Source of the DNA: Annona cherimola
Lineage: Eukaryota; Streptophyta; Magnoliopsida; Magnoliales; Annonaceae
Assembly (NCBI GenBank): GCA_030490835.1
Contig: CM059971.1
Span: 51,136,012 to 51,200,011, forward strand
Direction: 5' to 3'
Length of the DNA: 64,000 nt
The position numbers were made by a program, and so were the translations under genes. Shown here piece by piece: positions 13,101 to 24,726 of this stretch. The number at the start of each line of letters is the position of its first letter. Position 1 is the first letter of the stretch. The notes under the pieces were generated by a model, which was given only the letters and a program-made list of their open reading frames with translations, made no database searches and was not told the origin of the DNA.

Positions 13101-16100
13101 GTTAGAATTGAGTATAACTCAATCTAATTGACTTGATTTGAATGTAAGGAGAACGAGTAAACTTTAACGCATTCCAATAGATTCAAAACAACTGAATTGG
13201 ACGAAAGGAACTTCAATCAACAACAATTAAGAACAATCCCTTGATTTCGTTTACATTCGAACGACAACGGATGACCTTAAAGGCATTGAAATCGAATCAA
13301 ATGAATTGAGTTTGATAGAATGAACTTTGATTAGTTAGAATTGAGTATAACTCAATCTAATTGACATGATTTGACTGTAATGAGAACGAGTAAACTCTAA
13401 CGCATTCCAATAGAATCAAATCAACTGAATTGGACGAAAGGAACTTCAATCAACAATAATTAACAATAATCCCTTTATTTCATTTACATTCGAACGACAA
13501 CGGATGACCTTAAAGGCATTGAAATCGAATCAAATGAATTGAGTTTGATAGAATGAACTTTGATTAGTTAGAATATAGTAGAACTCAATCTAATTGACTT
13601 GATTTGACTGTAATGAGAACGAGTAAACTTTAACACAATCCAATATATTCAAAACAACTGAATTGGACGAAAGGAACTTCAATCAACAACAATTAACAAC
13701 AATTCCTTGATTTCATTTACATTCGAACGACGTGGGATGACCTTAAAGGCAATCAAATCGAATCAAATGAATTGAGTTTGATAGAATGAACTTTGATTAG
13801 TTAGAATTGAGTATAACTCAATCTAATTGACTTGATTTGAATGTAAGGAGAACGAGTAAACTTTAACGCATTCCAATAGATTCAAAACAACTGAATTGGA
13901 CGAAAGGAACTTCAATCAACAACAATTAAGAACAATCCCTTGATTTCATTTACATTCGAACGACAACGGATGACCTTAAAGGCATTGAAATCGAATCAAA
14001 TGAATTGAGTTTGATAGAATGAACTTTGATTAGTTAGAATTGAGTATAACTCAATCTAATTGACATGATTTGACTGTAATGAGAACGAGTAAACTCTAAC
14101 GCATTCCAATAGAATCAAATCAACTGAATTGGACGAAAGGAACTTCAATCAACAATAATTAACAATAATCCCTTTATTTCATTTACATTCGAACGACAAC
14201 GGATGACCTTAAAGGCATTGAAATCGAATCAAATGAATTGAGTTTGATAGAATGAACTTTGATTAGTTAGAATTTAGTAGAACTCAATCTAATTGACTTG
14301 ATTTGACAGTAATGAGAACGAGTAAACTTTAACACATTCGAATATATTCAAAACAACTGAATTGGACGAAAGGAACTTCAATCAACAACAATTAACAACA
14401 ATTCCTTGATTTCATTTACATTCGAACGACGTGGGATGACCTTAAAGGCAATCAAATCGAATCAAATGAATTGAGTTTGATAGAATGAACTTTGATTAGT
14501 TAGAATTGAGTATAACTCAATCTAATTGACTTGATTTGAATGTAAGGAGAACGAGTAAACTTTAACGCATTCCAATAGATTCAAAACAACTGAATTGGAC
14601 GAAAGGAACTTCAATCAACAACAATTAAGAACAATCCCTTGATTTCATTTACATTCGAACGACAACGGATGACCTTAAAGGCATTGAAATCGAATCAAAT
14701 GAATTGAGTTTGATAGAATGAACTTTGATTAGTTAGAATTGAGTATAACTCAATCTAATTGACATGATTTGACTGTAATGAGAACGAGTAAACTCTAACG
14801 CATTCCAATAGAATCAAATCAACTGAATTGGACGAAAGGAACTTCAATCAACAATAATTAACAATAATCCCTTTATTTCATTTACATTCGAACGACAACG
14901 GATGACCTTAAAGGCATTGAAATCGAATCAAATGAATTGAGTTTGATAGAATGAACTTTGATTAGTTAGAATATAGTAGAACTCAATCTAATTGACTTGA
15001 TTTGACTGTAATGAGAACGAGTAAACTTTAACACATTCCAATATATTCAAAACAACTGAATTGGACGAAAGGAACTTCAATCAACAACAATTAACAACAA
15101 TTCCTTGATTTCATTTACATTCGAACGACGTGGGATGACCTTAAAGGCAATCAAATCGAATCAAATGAATTGAGTTTGATAGAATGAACTTTGATTAGTT
15201 AGAATTGAGTATAACTCAATCTAATTGACTTGATTTGAATGTAAGGAGAACGAGTAAACTTTAACGCATTCCAATAGATTCAAAACAACTGAATTGGACG
15301 AAAGGAACTTCAATCAACAATAATTAAGAACAATCCCTTGATTTCATTTACATTCGAACGACAACGGATGACCTTAAAGGCATTGAAATCGAATCAAATG
15401 AATTGAGTTTGATAGAATGAACTTTGATTAGTTAGAATTGAGTATAACTCAATCTAATTGACATGATTTGACTGTAATGAGAACGAGTAAACTCTAACGC
15501 ATTCCAATAGAATCAAATCAACTGAATTGCACGAAAGGAACTTCAATCAACAATAATTAACAATAATCCCTTTATTTTATTTACATTCGAACGACAACGG
15601 ATGACCTTAAAGGCATTGAAATCGAATCAAATGAATTGAGTTTGATAGAATGAACTTTGATTAGTTAGAATTTAGTAGAACTCAATCTAATTGACTTGAT
15701 TTGACAGTAATGAGAACGAGTAAACTTTAACACATTCGAATATATTCAAAACAACTGAATTGGACGAAAGGAACTTCAATCAACAACAATTAACAACAAT
15801 TCCTTGATTTCATTTACATTCGAACGACGTGGGATGACCTTAAAGGCAATCAAATCGAATTAAATGAATTGAGTTTGATAGAATGAACTTTGATTAGTTA
15901 GAATTGAGTATAACTCAATCTAATTGACTTGATTTGAATGTAAGGAGAACGAGTAAACTTTAACGCATTCCAATAGATTCAAAACAACTGAATTGGACGA
16001 AAGGAACTTCAATCAACAACAATTAAGAACAATCCCTTGATTTCATTTACATTCGAACGACAACGGATGACCTTAAAGGCATTGAAATCGAATCAAATGA

Positions 16101-16468
16101 ATTGAGTTTGATAGAATGAACTTTGATTAGTTAGAATTGAGTATAACTCAATCTAATTGACATGATTTGACTGTAATGAGAACGAGTAAACTCTAACGCA
16201 TTCCAATAGAATCAAATCAACTGAATTGGACGAAAGGAACTTCAATCAACAATAATTAACAATAATCCCTTTATTTCATTTACATTCGAACGACAACGGA
16301 TGACCTCAAAGGCATTGAAATCGAATCAAATGAATTGAGTTTGATAGAATGAACTTTGATTAGGTAGAATATAGTAGAACTCAATCTAATTGACTTGATT
16401 TGACTGTAATGAGAACGAGTAAACTTTAACACATTCCAATATATTCAAAACAACTGAATTGGACGAAA
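10190..16468 (+). repeat. 27-monomer block, copy 1 (6,278 bp)
   Basis: Rare markers recur exactly 6,278 bp downstream: TACGGAAGACC at 10,483 and 16,761, ACGTGGGATGACC at 12,333 and 18,611, and the 10-bp-deleted monomer at 11,142 and 17,420. The length equals 27 x 233 = 6,291 minus 13, and 13 bp is accounted for by two visible deletions in the block: 10 bp before ATCCCATGATTTC, and 3 bp in GTAAGGAGGAGTATAC. Internally it has irregular monomers (about 10.2-12.3 kb), then trimer repeats. The left boundary is soft because the flanking monomers are similar. Confidence 0.88.
12333..16468 (+). repeat. Trimeric higher-order repeat, 699 bp (first run)
   Basis: The subtype marker CGTGGGATGACC occurs at 12,333, 13,032, 13,731, 14,430, 15,129 and 15,828, always 699 bp (3 x 233) apart. 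The order is: type B (CGTGGG, GAATGTAAGG, TTAAGAACAATCCC), type C (GACATGATTTG, CTCTAACGC, AGAATCAAATC), type D (GAATTTAGTAG or GAATATAGTAG, ATATATTC). Differences between trimers are few, so homogenisation is recent. Confidence 0.92.
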
Positions 16469-19400
16469 GGAACTTCAATCAACAATAATTAACAACAATC
16501 TCTTTATTTCATTTACATTCGAACGACAACGGATGACCTTCAAGGCATTGAAATCGAATCTAATGAATTGAGTTTGATAGAATGAACTTTGATTAGCTAG
16601 AATTGAGTACAACTCAATCTAATTGACTTGATTTGACCGTAAGGAGAACGAGTAAACTTTAACGCATTCCAATAGATTCCGAACAACTGAATTGGACGAG
16701 AGGAACTTCAATCAACAACAATTAACAACAATCCCTTGATTTCATTTACATTCTAACGACTACGGAAGACCTTAAAGGCATTCAAATCGAATGAAATGAA
16801 TTGAGTTTGATAGAGTCAACTTTGATTACTTAGAATTTAGTAGAACTCAATCTAATTTACTTGATTTGACTGTAAGTAGAACGAGTAAACTTGAAAGCAT
16901 TCCAATAGATTCAAAACAACTGAATTGGACGAAAGGAACTTCAATGAACAGCAATTAACAACAATCCCTTTATTTCATATACATTCGATCGACATGGGAT
17001 AACCTTAAAGGCATTGAAATCGAATCAAATGAATTGAGTTTGATAGAATGAACTTTAATTAGATAGAATTGAGTACAACTCAATCTAATTTACTTGATTT
17101 GACTTTAAGGAGAACGAGTATACTTTAACGCATTCCAATAGATTTAGAACAACTGAATTGGACGAAAGGAACTTCAATCAACAATAATTAACAACAATCT
17201 CTTGATTTCATTTACATTCGAACGACATAGGATGACCTTGAAGGCATTGAAATTGAATCTAATGAATTGAGTTTGATAGAATGAACTTTGATTAGCTAGA
17301 ATTGAGTACAACTCAATCTAATTGACTTGATTTGACTGTAAGGAGAACGAGCAAACTTTAACGCATTCCAATAGATTCAAAACAACTGAATTGGACGAAA
17401 GGAATTTCAATCAACAACAATCCCATGATTTCATTTACATTCGAACGATAACGGATGACCCTAAAGGCATTCAAATCGAATCAAATGAATTGAGTTTGAT
17501 AGAATGAACTATGATTAGTTAGAATTGAGTAGAACTCAAACTATTTGACTTGATTTGACTGTAAGAAGAACGAGTAAACTTTAAAGCATTTCAATAGATT
17601 CAAAACAACTGAATTGGATGAAAGGAACTTCAATGAACAATAATTAACAACAATCCCTTTATTTCATTTCCATTCGAACGACATGGGATGACCTTAAAGG
17701 CATTGAAATCGAATCAAATTAATTGAGTTTGATCGAATGAACTTTAATTAGCTAGAATTGAGTACAACTCAATCTAATTGACTTCATTTGACCGTAAGGA
17801 GAACGAGTAAACTTTAACGCATTCCAATAGATTCCGAACAACTGAATCGGAAGAAAGGAAGTTCAATCAACAAAAATTAACAACAATCCCTTGATTTCAT
17901 TTACATTCGAACGGCAACAGATGACCTTAAACCCATTCAAATCGAATGAAATGAATTGAGTTTGATAGAATGAACTTTGACTCCTTAGAATTTAGTAGAA
18001 CTCGATCTAATTTACTTGATTTGATTGTAAGTAGAACGAGTAAACTTGAAAGCATTCCAATAGATTCAAAACAACTGAATTGGACGAAAGGAACTTCAAT
18101 GAACAATAATTAACAACAATCCCTTTATTTCATTTACATTCGAACGACATGGGATGACCTTAAAGGCATTGAAATCGAATCAAATGAATTGAGTTTGATA
18201 GAATGAACTTTAATTAGCTAGAATTGAGTACAACTCAATCTAATTGACTTGATTTGATTGTAAGGAGGAGTATACTTTAACGCATTCCAATAGATTCAGA
18301 ACAACTGAATTGGTCGAAAGGAACTTCAATCAACAATAATTAACAACATTCCCTTGATTTCATTTACATTCGAACGACATGGGATGACCTTGAAGGCATT
18401 CAAATCGAATCAAATGAATTGAGTTTGATAAAATGAACTTTGATTAGTTAGAATTGAGTAGAACTCAATCTAATTGACTTGATTTGACTGTAAGTAGAAC
18501 GAGTAAAGTTTAAAGCATTCCAATAGATTCAAAACAACTGAATTGGACGAAAGGAACTTCAATCAACAACAATTAACAACAATTCCTTGATTTCATTTAC
18601 ATTCGAACGACGTGGGATGACCTTAAAGGCAATCAAATCGAATCAAATGAATTGAGTTTGATAGAATGAACTTTGATTAGTTAGAATTGAGTATAACTCA
18701 ATCTAATTGACTTGATTTGAATGTAAGGAGAACGAGTAAACTTTAACACATTCCAATAGATTCAAAACAACTGAATTGGACGAAAAGAACTTCAATCAAC
18801 AACAATTAAGAACAATCCCTTGATTTCATTTACATTCGAACGACAACGGATGACCTTAAAGGCATTTAAGTCGAATCAAATGAATTGAGTTTGATAGAAT
18901 GAACTTTGATTAGTTATAATATAGTATAACTCAATCTAATTGACTTGATTTGACTGTAATGAGAACGAGTAAACTCTAACGCATTCCAATAGAATCAAAT
19001 CAACTGAATTGGACAAAAGGAACTTCAATCAACAATAATTAACAATAATCCCTTTATTTCATTTACATTCGAACGACAACGGATGACCTTAAAGGCATTG
19101 AAATCGAATCAAATGAATTGAGTTTGATAGAATGAACTTTGATTAGTTAGAATTTAGTAGAACTCAATCTAATTGACTTGATTTGACAGTATTGAGAACG
19201 AGTAAACTTTAACTCATTCGAATATATTCAAAACAACTGAATTGGACGAAAGGAACTTCAATCAACAACAATTAACAACAATTCCTTGATTTCATTTACA
19301 TTCGAACGACGTGGGATGACCTTAAAGGCAATCAAATCGAATTAAATGAATTGAGTTTGATAGAATGAACTTTGATTAGTTAGAATTGAGTATAACTCAA

Positions 19401-22400
19401 TCTAATTGACTTGATTTGAATGTAAGGAGAACGAGTAAACTTTAACGCATTCCAATAGATTCAAAACAACTGAATTGGACGAAAGGAACTTCAATCAACA
19501 ACAATTAAGAACAATCCCTTGATTTCGTTTACATTCGAACGACAACGGATGACCTTAAAGGCATTGAAATCGAATCAAATGAATTGAGTTTGATAGAATG
19601 AACTTTGATTAGTTAGAATTGAGTATAACTCAATCTAATTGACATGATTTGACTGTAATGAGAACGAGTAAACTCTAACGCATTCCAATAGAATCAAATC
19701 AACTGAATTGGACGAAAGGAACTTCAATCAACAATAATTAACAATAATCCCTTTATTTCATTTACATTCGAACGACAACGGATGACCTTAAAGGCATTGA
19801 AATCGAATCAAATGAATTGAGTTTGATAGAATGAACTTTGATTAGTTAGAATATAGTAGAACTCAATCTAATTGACTTGATTTGACTGTAATGAGAACGA
19901 GTAAACTTTAACACAATCCAATATATTCAAAACAACTGAATTGGACGAAAGGAACTTCAATCAACAACAATTAACAACAATTCCTTGATTTCATTTACAT
20001 TCGAACGACGTGGGATGACCTTAAAGGCAATCAAATCGAATCAAATGAATTGAGTTTGATAGAATGAACTTTGATTAGTTAGAATTGAGTATAACTCAAT
20101 CTAATTGACTTGATTTGAATGTAAGGAGAACGAGTAAACTTTAACGCATTCCAATAGATTCAAAACAACTGAATTGGACGAAATGAACTTCAATCAACAA
20201 CAATTAAGAACAATCCCTTGATTTCATTTACATTCGAACGACAACGGATGACCTTAAAGGCATTGAAATCGAATCAAATGAATTGAGTTTGATAGAATGA
20301 ACTTTGATTAGTTAGAATTGAGTATAACTCAATCTAATTGACATGATTTGACTGTAATGAGAACGAGTAAACTCTAACGCATTCCAATAGAATCAAATCA
20401 ACTTAATTGGACGAAAGGAACTTCAATCAACAATAATTAACAATAATCCCTTTATTTCATTTACATTCGAACGACAACGGATGACCTTAAAGGCATTGAA
20501 ATCGAATCAAATGAATTGAGTTTGATAGAATGAACTTTGATTAGTTAGAATTTAGTAGAACTCAATCTAATTGACTTGATTTGACAGTAATGAGAACGAG
20601 TAAACTTTAACACATTCGAATATATTCAAAACAACTGAATTGGACGAAAGGAACTTCAATCAACAACAATTAACAACAATTCCTTGATTTCATTTACATT
20701 CGAACGACGTGGGATGACCTTAAAGGCAATCAAATCGAATCAAATGAATTGAGTTTGATAGAATGAACTTTGATTAGTTAGAATTGAGTATAACTCAATC
20801 TAATTGACTTGATTTGAATGTAAGGAGAACGAGTAAACTTTAACGCATTCCAATAGATTCAAAACAACTGAATTGGACGAAAGGAACTTCAATCAACAAC
20901 AATTAAGAACAATCCCTTGATTTCATTTACATTCGAACGACAACGGATGACCTTAAAGGCATTGAAATCGAATCAAATGAATTGAGTTTGATAGAATGAA
21001 CTTTGATTAGTTAGAATTGAGTATAACTCAATCTAATTGACATGATTTGACTGTAATGAGAACGAGTAAACTCTAACGCATTCCAATAGAATCAAATCAA
21101 CTGAATTGGACGAAAGGAACTTCAATCAACAATAATTAACAATAATCCCTTTATTTCATTTACATTCGAACGACAACGGATGACCTTAAAGGCATTGAAA
21201 TCGAATCAAATGAATTGAGTTTGATAGAATGAACTTTGATTAGTTAGAATATAGTAGAACTCAATCTAATTGACTTGATTTGACTGTAATGAGAACGAGT
21301 AAACTTTAACACATTCCAATATATTCAAAACAACTGAATTGGACGAAAGGAACTTCAATCAACAACAATTAACAACAATTCCTTGATTTCATTTACATTC
21401 GAACGACGTGGGATGACCTTAAAGGCAATCAAATCGAATCAAATGAATTGAGTTTGATAGAATGAACTTTGATTAGTTAGAATTGAGTATAACTCAATCT
21501 AATTGACTTGATTTGAATGTAAGGAGAACGAGTAAACTTTAACGCATTCCAATAGATTCAAAACAACTGAATTGGACGAAAGGAACTTCAATCAACAATA
21601 ATTAAGAACAATCCCTTGATTTCATTTACATTCGAACGACAACGGATGACCTTAAAGGCATTGAAATCGAATCAAATGAATTGAGTTTGATAGAATGAAC
21701 TTTGATTAGTTAGAATTGAGTATAACTCAATCTAATTGACATGATTTGACTGTAATGAGAACGAGTAAACTCTAACGCATTCCAATAGAATCAAATCAAC
21801 TGAATTGCACGAAAGGAACTTCAATCAACAATAATTAACAATAATCCCTTTATTTTATTTACATTCGAACGACAACGGATGACCTTAAAGGCATTGAAAT
21901 CGAATCAAATGAATTGAGTTTGATAGAATGAACTTTGATTAGTTAGAATTTAGTAGAACTCAATCTAATTGACTTGATTTGACAGTAATGAGAACGAGTA
22001 AACTTTAACGCATTCGAATATATTCAAAACAACTGAATTGGACGAAAGGAACTTCAATCAACAACAATTAACAACAATTCCTTGATTTCATTTACATTCG
22101 AACGACGTGGGATGACCTTAAAGGCAATCAAATCGAATTAAATGAATTGAGTTTGATAGAATGAACTTTGATTAGTTAGAATTGAGTATAACTCAATCTA
22201 ATTGACTTGATTTGAATGTAAGGAGAACGAGTAAACTTTAACGCATTCCAATAGATTCAAAACAACTGAATTGGACGAAAGGAACTTCAATCAACAACAA
22301 TTAAGAACAATCCCTTGATTTCATTTACATTCGAACGACAACGGATGACCTTAAAGGCATTGAAATCGAATCAAATGAATTGAGTTTGATAGAATGAACT

Positions 22401-22746
22401 TTGATTAGTTAGAATTGAGTATAACTCAATCTAATTGACATGATTTGACTGTAATGAGAACGAGTAAACTCTAACGCATTCCAATAGAATCAAATCAACT
22501 GAATTGGACGAAAGGAACTTCAATCAACAATAATTAACAATAATCCCTTTATTTCATTTACATTCGAACGACAACGGATGACCTTAAAGGCATTGAAATC
22601 GAATCAAATGAATTGAGTTTGATAGAATGAACTTTGATTAGGTAGAATATAGTAGAACTCAATCTAATTGACTTGATTTGACTGTAATGAGAACGAGTAA
22701 ACTTTAACACATTCCAATATATTCAAAACAACTGAATTGGACGAAA
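16468..22746 (+). repeat. 27-monomer block, copy 2 (6,278 bp)
   Basis: Direct tandem duplicate of the preceding block with only scattered base changes, for example AAAATGAAC in copy 1 versus AGAATGAAC in copy 2 in the first monomer, and GGCAACAGATG versus GACAACAGATG. It shares both diagnostic deletions with copy 1. After about 22,746 the sequence stays in the trimer pattern instead of restarting the block, so there is no third copy. Confidence 0.88.
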
Positions 22747-23340
22747 GGAACTTCAATCAACAACAATTAACAACAATTCCTTGATTTCATTTACATTCGA
22801 ACGACGTGGGATGACCTTAAAGGCAATCAAATCGAATCAAATGAATTGAGTTTGATAGAATGAACTTTGATTAGTTAGAATTGAGTATAACTCAATCTAA
22901 TTGACTTGATTTGAATGTAAGGAGAACGAGTAAACTTTAACGCATTCCAATAGATTCAAAACAACTGAATTGGACGAAAGGAACTTCAATCAACAACAAT
23001 TAAGAACAATCCCTTGATTTCATTTACATTCGAACGACAACGGATGACCTTAAAGGCATTGAAATCGAATCAAATGAATTGAGTTTGATAGAATGAACTT
23101 TGATTAGTTAGAATTTAGTAGAACTCAATCTAATTGACTTGATTTGACTGTAATGAGAACGAGTAAACTCTAACGCATTCCAATAGAATCAAATCAACTG
23201 AATTGGACGAAAGGAACTTCAATCAACAATAATTAACAACAATCCCTTTATTTCATTTACATTCGAACGACAACGGATGACCTTCAAGGCATTGAAATCG
23301 AATCTAATGAATTGAGTTTGATAGAATGAACTTTGATTAG
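18611..23340 (+). repeat. Trimeric higher-order repeat, 699 bp (second run)
   Basis: CGTGGGATGACC falls at 18,611, 19,310, 20,009, 20,708, 21,407, 22,106, 22,805 and 23,504, and again at 24,203 in the monomer that received the SINE; all gaps are 699 bp. The last trimers change composition: the D position is taken by a monomer with CCTTCAAGGC, TTAGCTAGAATTG and TTTAAGTAGAACG. That variant set (A-B-C) is the substrate of the later 1.52-kb composite repeat. Confidence 0.92.
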
Positions 23341-24354
23341 CTAGAATTGAGTACAACTCAATCTAATTGACTTGATTTGACTTTAAGTAGAACGAGTAAA
23401 GTTTAAAGCATTCCAATAGATTCAAAACAACAGAATTGGACGAAAGGAACTTCAATCAACAACAATTAACAACAATTCCTTGATTTCATTTACATTCGAA
23501 CGACGTGGGATGACCTTAAAGGCAATCAAATCGAATCAAATGAATTGAGTTTGATAGAATAAACTTTGATTAGTTAGAATTGAGTATAACTCAATCTAAT
23601 TGACTTGATTTGAATGTAAGGAGAACGAGTAAACTTTAACGCATTCCAATAGATTCAAAACAACTGAATTGGACGAAAGGAACTTCAATCAACAACAATT
23701 AAGAACAATCCCTTGATTTCATTTACATTCGAACGACAACGGATGACCTTAAAGGCATTGAAATCGAATCAAATGAATTGAGTTTGATAGAATGAACTTT
23801 GATTAGTTAGAATTGAGTATAACTCAATCTAATTGACTTGATTTGACTGTAATGAGAACGAGTAAACTCTAACGCATTCCAATAGAATCAAATCAACTGA
23901 ATTGGACGAAAGGAACTTCAATCAACAATAATTAACAACAATCCCTTTATTTCATTTACATTCGAACGACAACGGATGACCTTCAAGGCATTGAAATCGA
24001 ATCTAATGAATTGAGTTTGATAGAATGAACTTTGATTAGCTAGAATTGAGTACAACTCAATCTAATTGACTTGATTTGACTTTAAGTAGAACGAGTAAAG
24101 TTTAAAGCATTCCAATAGATTCAAAACAACTGAATTGGACGAAAGGAACTTCAATCAACAACAATTAACAACAATTCCTTGATTTCATTTACATTCGAAC
24201 GACGTGGGATGACCTTAAAGGCAATCAAATCGAATCAAAGAATTGAGTTTGATAGAATGAACTTTGATTAGTTAGAATTGAGTATAACTCAATCTAATTG
24301 ACTTGATTTGAATGTAAGGAGAACGAGTAAACTTTAACGCATTCCAATAGATTC

Positions 24355-24369
24355 AAAACAACTGAATTG
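24355..24369. repeat. Target-site duplication, left (SINE copy 1)
   Basis: AAAACAACTGAATTG precedes the SINE and recurs right after its tail. Empty monomers read ATTCAAAACAACTGAATTGG without interruption. The exact 5' edge is ambiguous by up to four A because it merges with the tail at the right side. Confidence 0.9.
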
Positions 24370-24370
24370 A

Positions 24371-24395
24371 ACCAACCGAGGCTAGCTCGGTTGGT
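24371..24395 (+). other. Perfect 10-bp stem-loop at the SINE 5' end
   Basis: ACCAACCGAG (24,371-24,380) is the exact reverse complement of CTCGGTTGGT (24,386-24,395), with loop GCTAG. The right arm covers most of box A. A normal tRNA 5' end pairs with its 3' end, so this head would fold on itself instead of making an acceptor stem. The same stem is present at 25,892-25,916 and 27,414-27,438. Confidence 0.9.
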
Positions 24396-24448
24396 GGCCG
24401 ACTGCGGCGCAGAAACGCGTGCGCGCAGTCGGTCGAGAGTTCGAATCC
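24383..24448 (+). promoter_or_regulatory. Internal Pol III promoter, SINE copy 1 (boxes A and B)
   Basis: Box A is TAGCTCGGTTGG (24,383-24,394), matching TRGCNNAGYNGG at all but one position. Box B is AGTTCGAATCC (24,438-24,448), matching GGTTCGANTCC at all but the first base. Start-to-start spacing is 55 bp, and the gap is taken up by a GC-rich hairpin. Boxes are at the expected order and orientation for transcription of the SINE into its tail. Confidence 0.85.
24398..24432 (+). other. 9-bp GC-rich stem between box A and box B
   Basis: CCGACTGCG (24,398-24,406) pairs perfectly with CGCAGTCGG (24,424-24,432), with a 17-nt CpG-rich loop. It occupies the place of the anticodon arm of a tRNA but is longer, which explains the wide spacing of the promoter boxes. 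Present in all three copies. Confidence 0.85.
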
Positions 24449-24480
24449 GCGGGCGTGCGGATTTCGATAAATATATGCGT

Positions 24481-24612
24481 GGGAGCAAGTAGGTCTCCCG
24501 GATGGATGTAGTGTGGGAGCGGGTGGTCTCCCAGGTGGTTGTTTGGAAGCTGTGTCTTCCTTATTCTTTCGTGGAGCTGTGTCTCCAGACTTCTTTGGGA
24601 AAGATGTATCCC
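24481..24612 (+). other. Array of five short hairpins in the SINE body
   Basis: Five consecutive small stems: GGGAG/CTCCC (24,481-24,499), TGGGAG/CTCCCA (24,514-24,533), GGAAG/CTTCC (24,545-24,560), TGGAG/CTCCA (24,572-24,587) and GGGA/TCCC (24,597-24,612). Loops of 6-9 nt are GT-containing and related (CAAGTAGGT, CGGGTGGT, CTGTGT twice, AAGATGTA). The units look like diverged repeats in which both arms changed together. A further CAAGTA/TACTTG pair spans 24,641-24,671. The array is repeated in copies 2 and 3. Confidence 0.75.
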
Positions 24613-24678
24613 TTATATTTGTAAGAATGTCTCAGATCTTCAAGTATGATATGTGTTGAGATATGTACTTGTACCAAT

Positions 24679-24711
<33 letters not shown>

Positions 24712-24716
<5 letters not shown>

Positions 24717-24726
24717 AACTGAATTG
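24712..24726. repeat. Target-site duplication, right (SINE copy 1)
   Basis: Second copy of the 15-bp target; its first four A are continuous with the poly(A) tail. The bottom strand at the first nick would read TTTT/GA, close to the TTTT/AA preferred by L1-type endonucleases. This fits target-primed reverse transcription. Confidence 0.88.

Larger units (their letters stand above)
24370..24711 (+). mobile_element. tRNA-derived SINE with poly(A) tail, copy 1
   Basis: A 310-bp GC-rich body (24,370-24,679) and a poly(A) run sit inside AT-rich satellite. It is non-autonomous and would depend on a LINE reverse transcriptase. The head has RNA polymerase III boxes A and B. The CpG-rich segment 24,404-24,466 shows no obvious CpG decay. 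The flanks repeat the 15-bp target AAAACAACTGAATTG (24,355-24,369 and 24,712-24,726), which is single in empty monomers. The body from 24,481 is a series of short hairpins. There is no TTTT in the body. No protein is encoded. The family is not identified; the absence of (TTG)n or T-tails excludes those plant SINE types. Confidence 0.92.

Noticed and set aside
24370..24450. A functional tRNA gene
   Set aside because: Boxes A and B are good, but the 5' end folds on itself, there is no acceptor stem, no anticodon arm of normal length and no T run after the head, and the sequence continues into a 310-bp body with a poly(A) tail. It is a SINE head.
24294..24488. 64-codon open reading frame on the minus strand, repeated at 25,815-26,009 and 27,337-27,531
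   Set aside because: It runs antisense through the SINE head and into satellite, crossing the insertion joint. Its three copies exist only because the composite unit was triplicated. It has no recognisable domain, and its composition follows the underlying repeat. It is not a gene.
24680..24715. A processed pseudogene or polyadenylated mRNA copy, because of the poly(A) run
   Set aside because: No open reading frame or AATAAA signal precedes the tail, and the Pol III boxes explain the element as a SINE.
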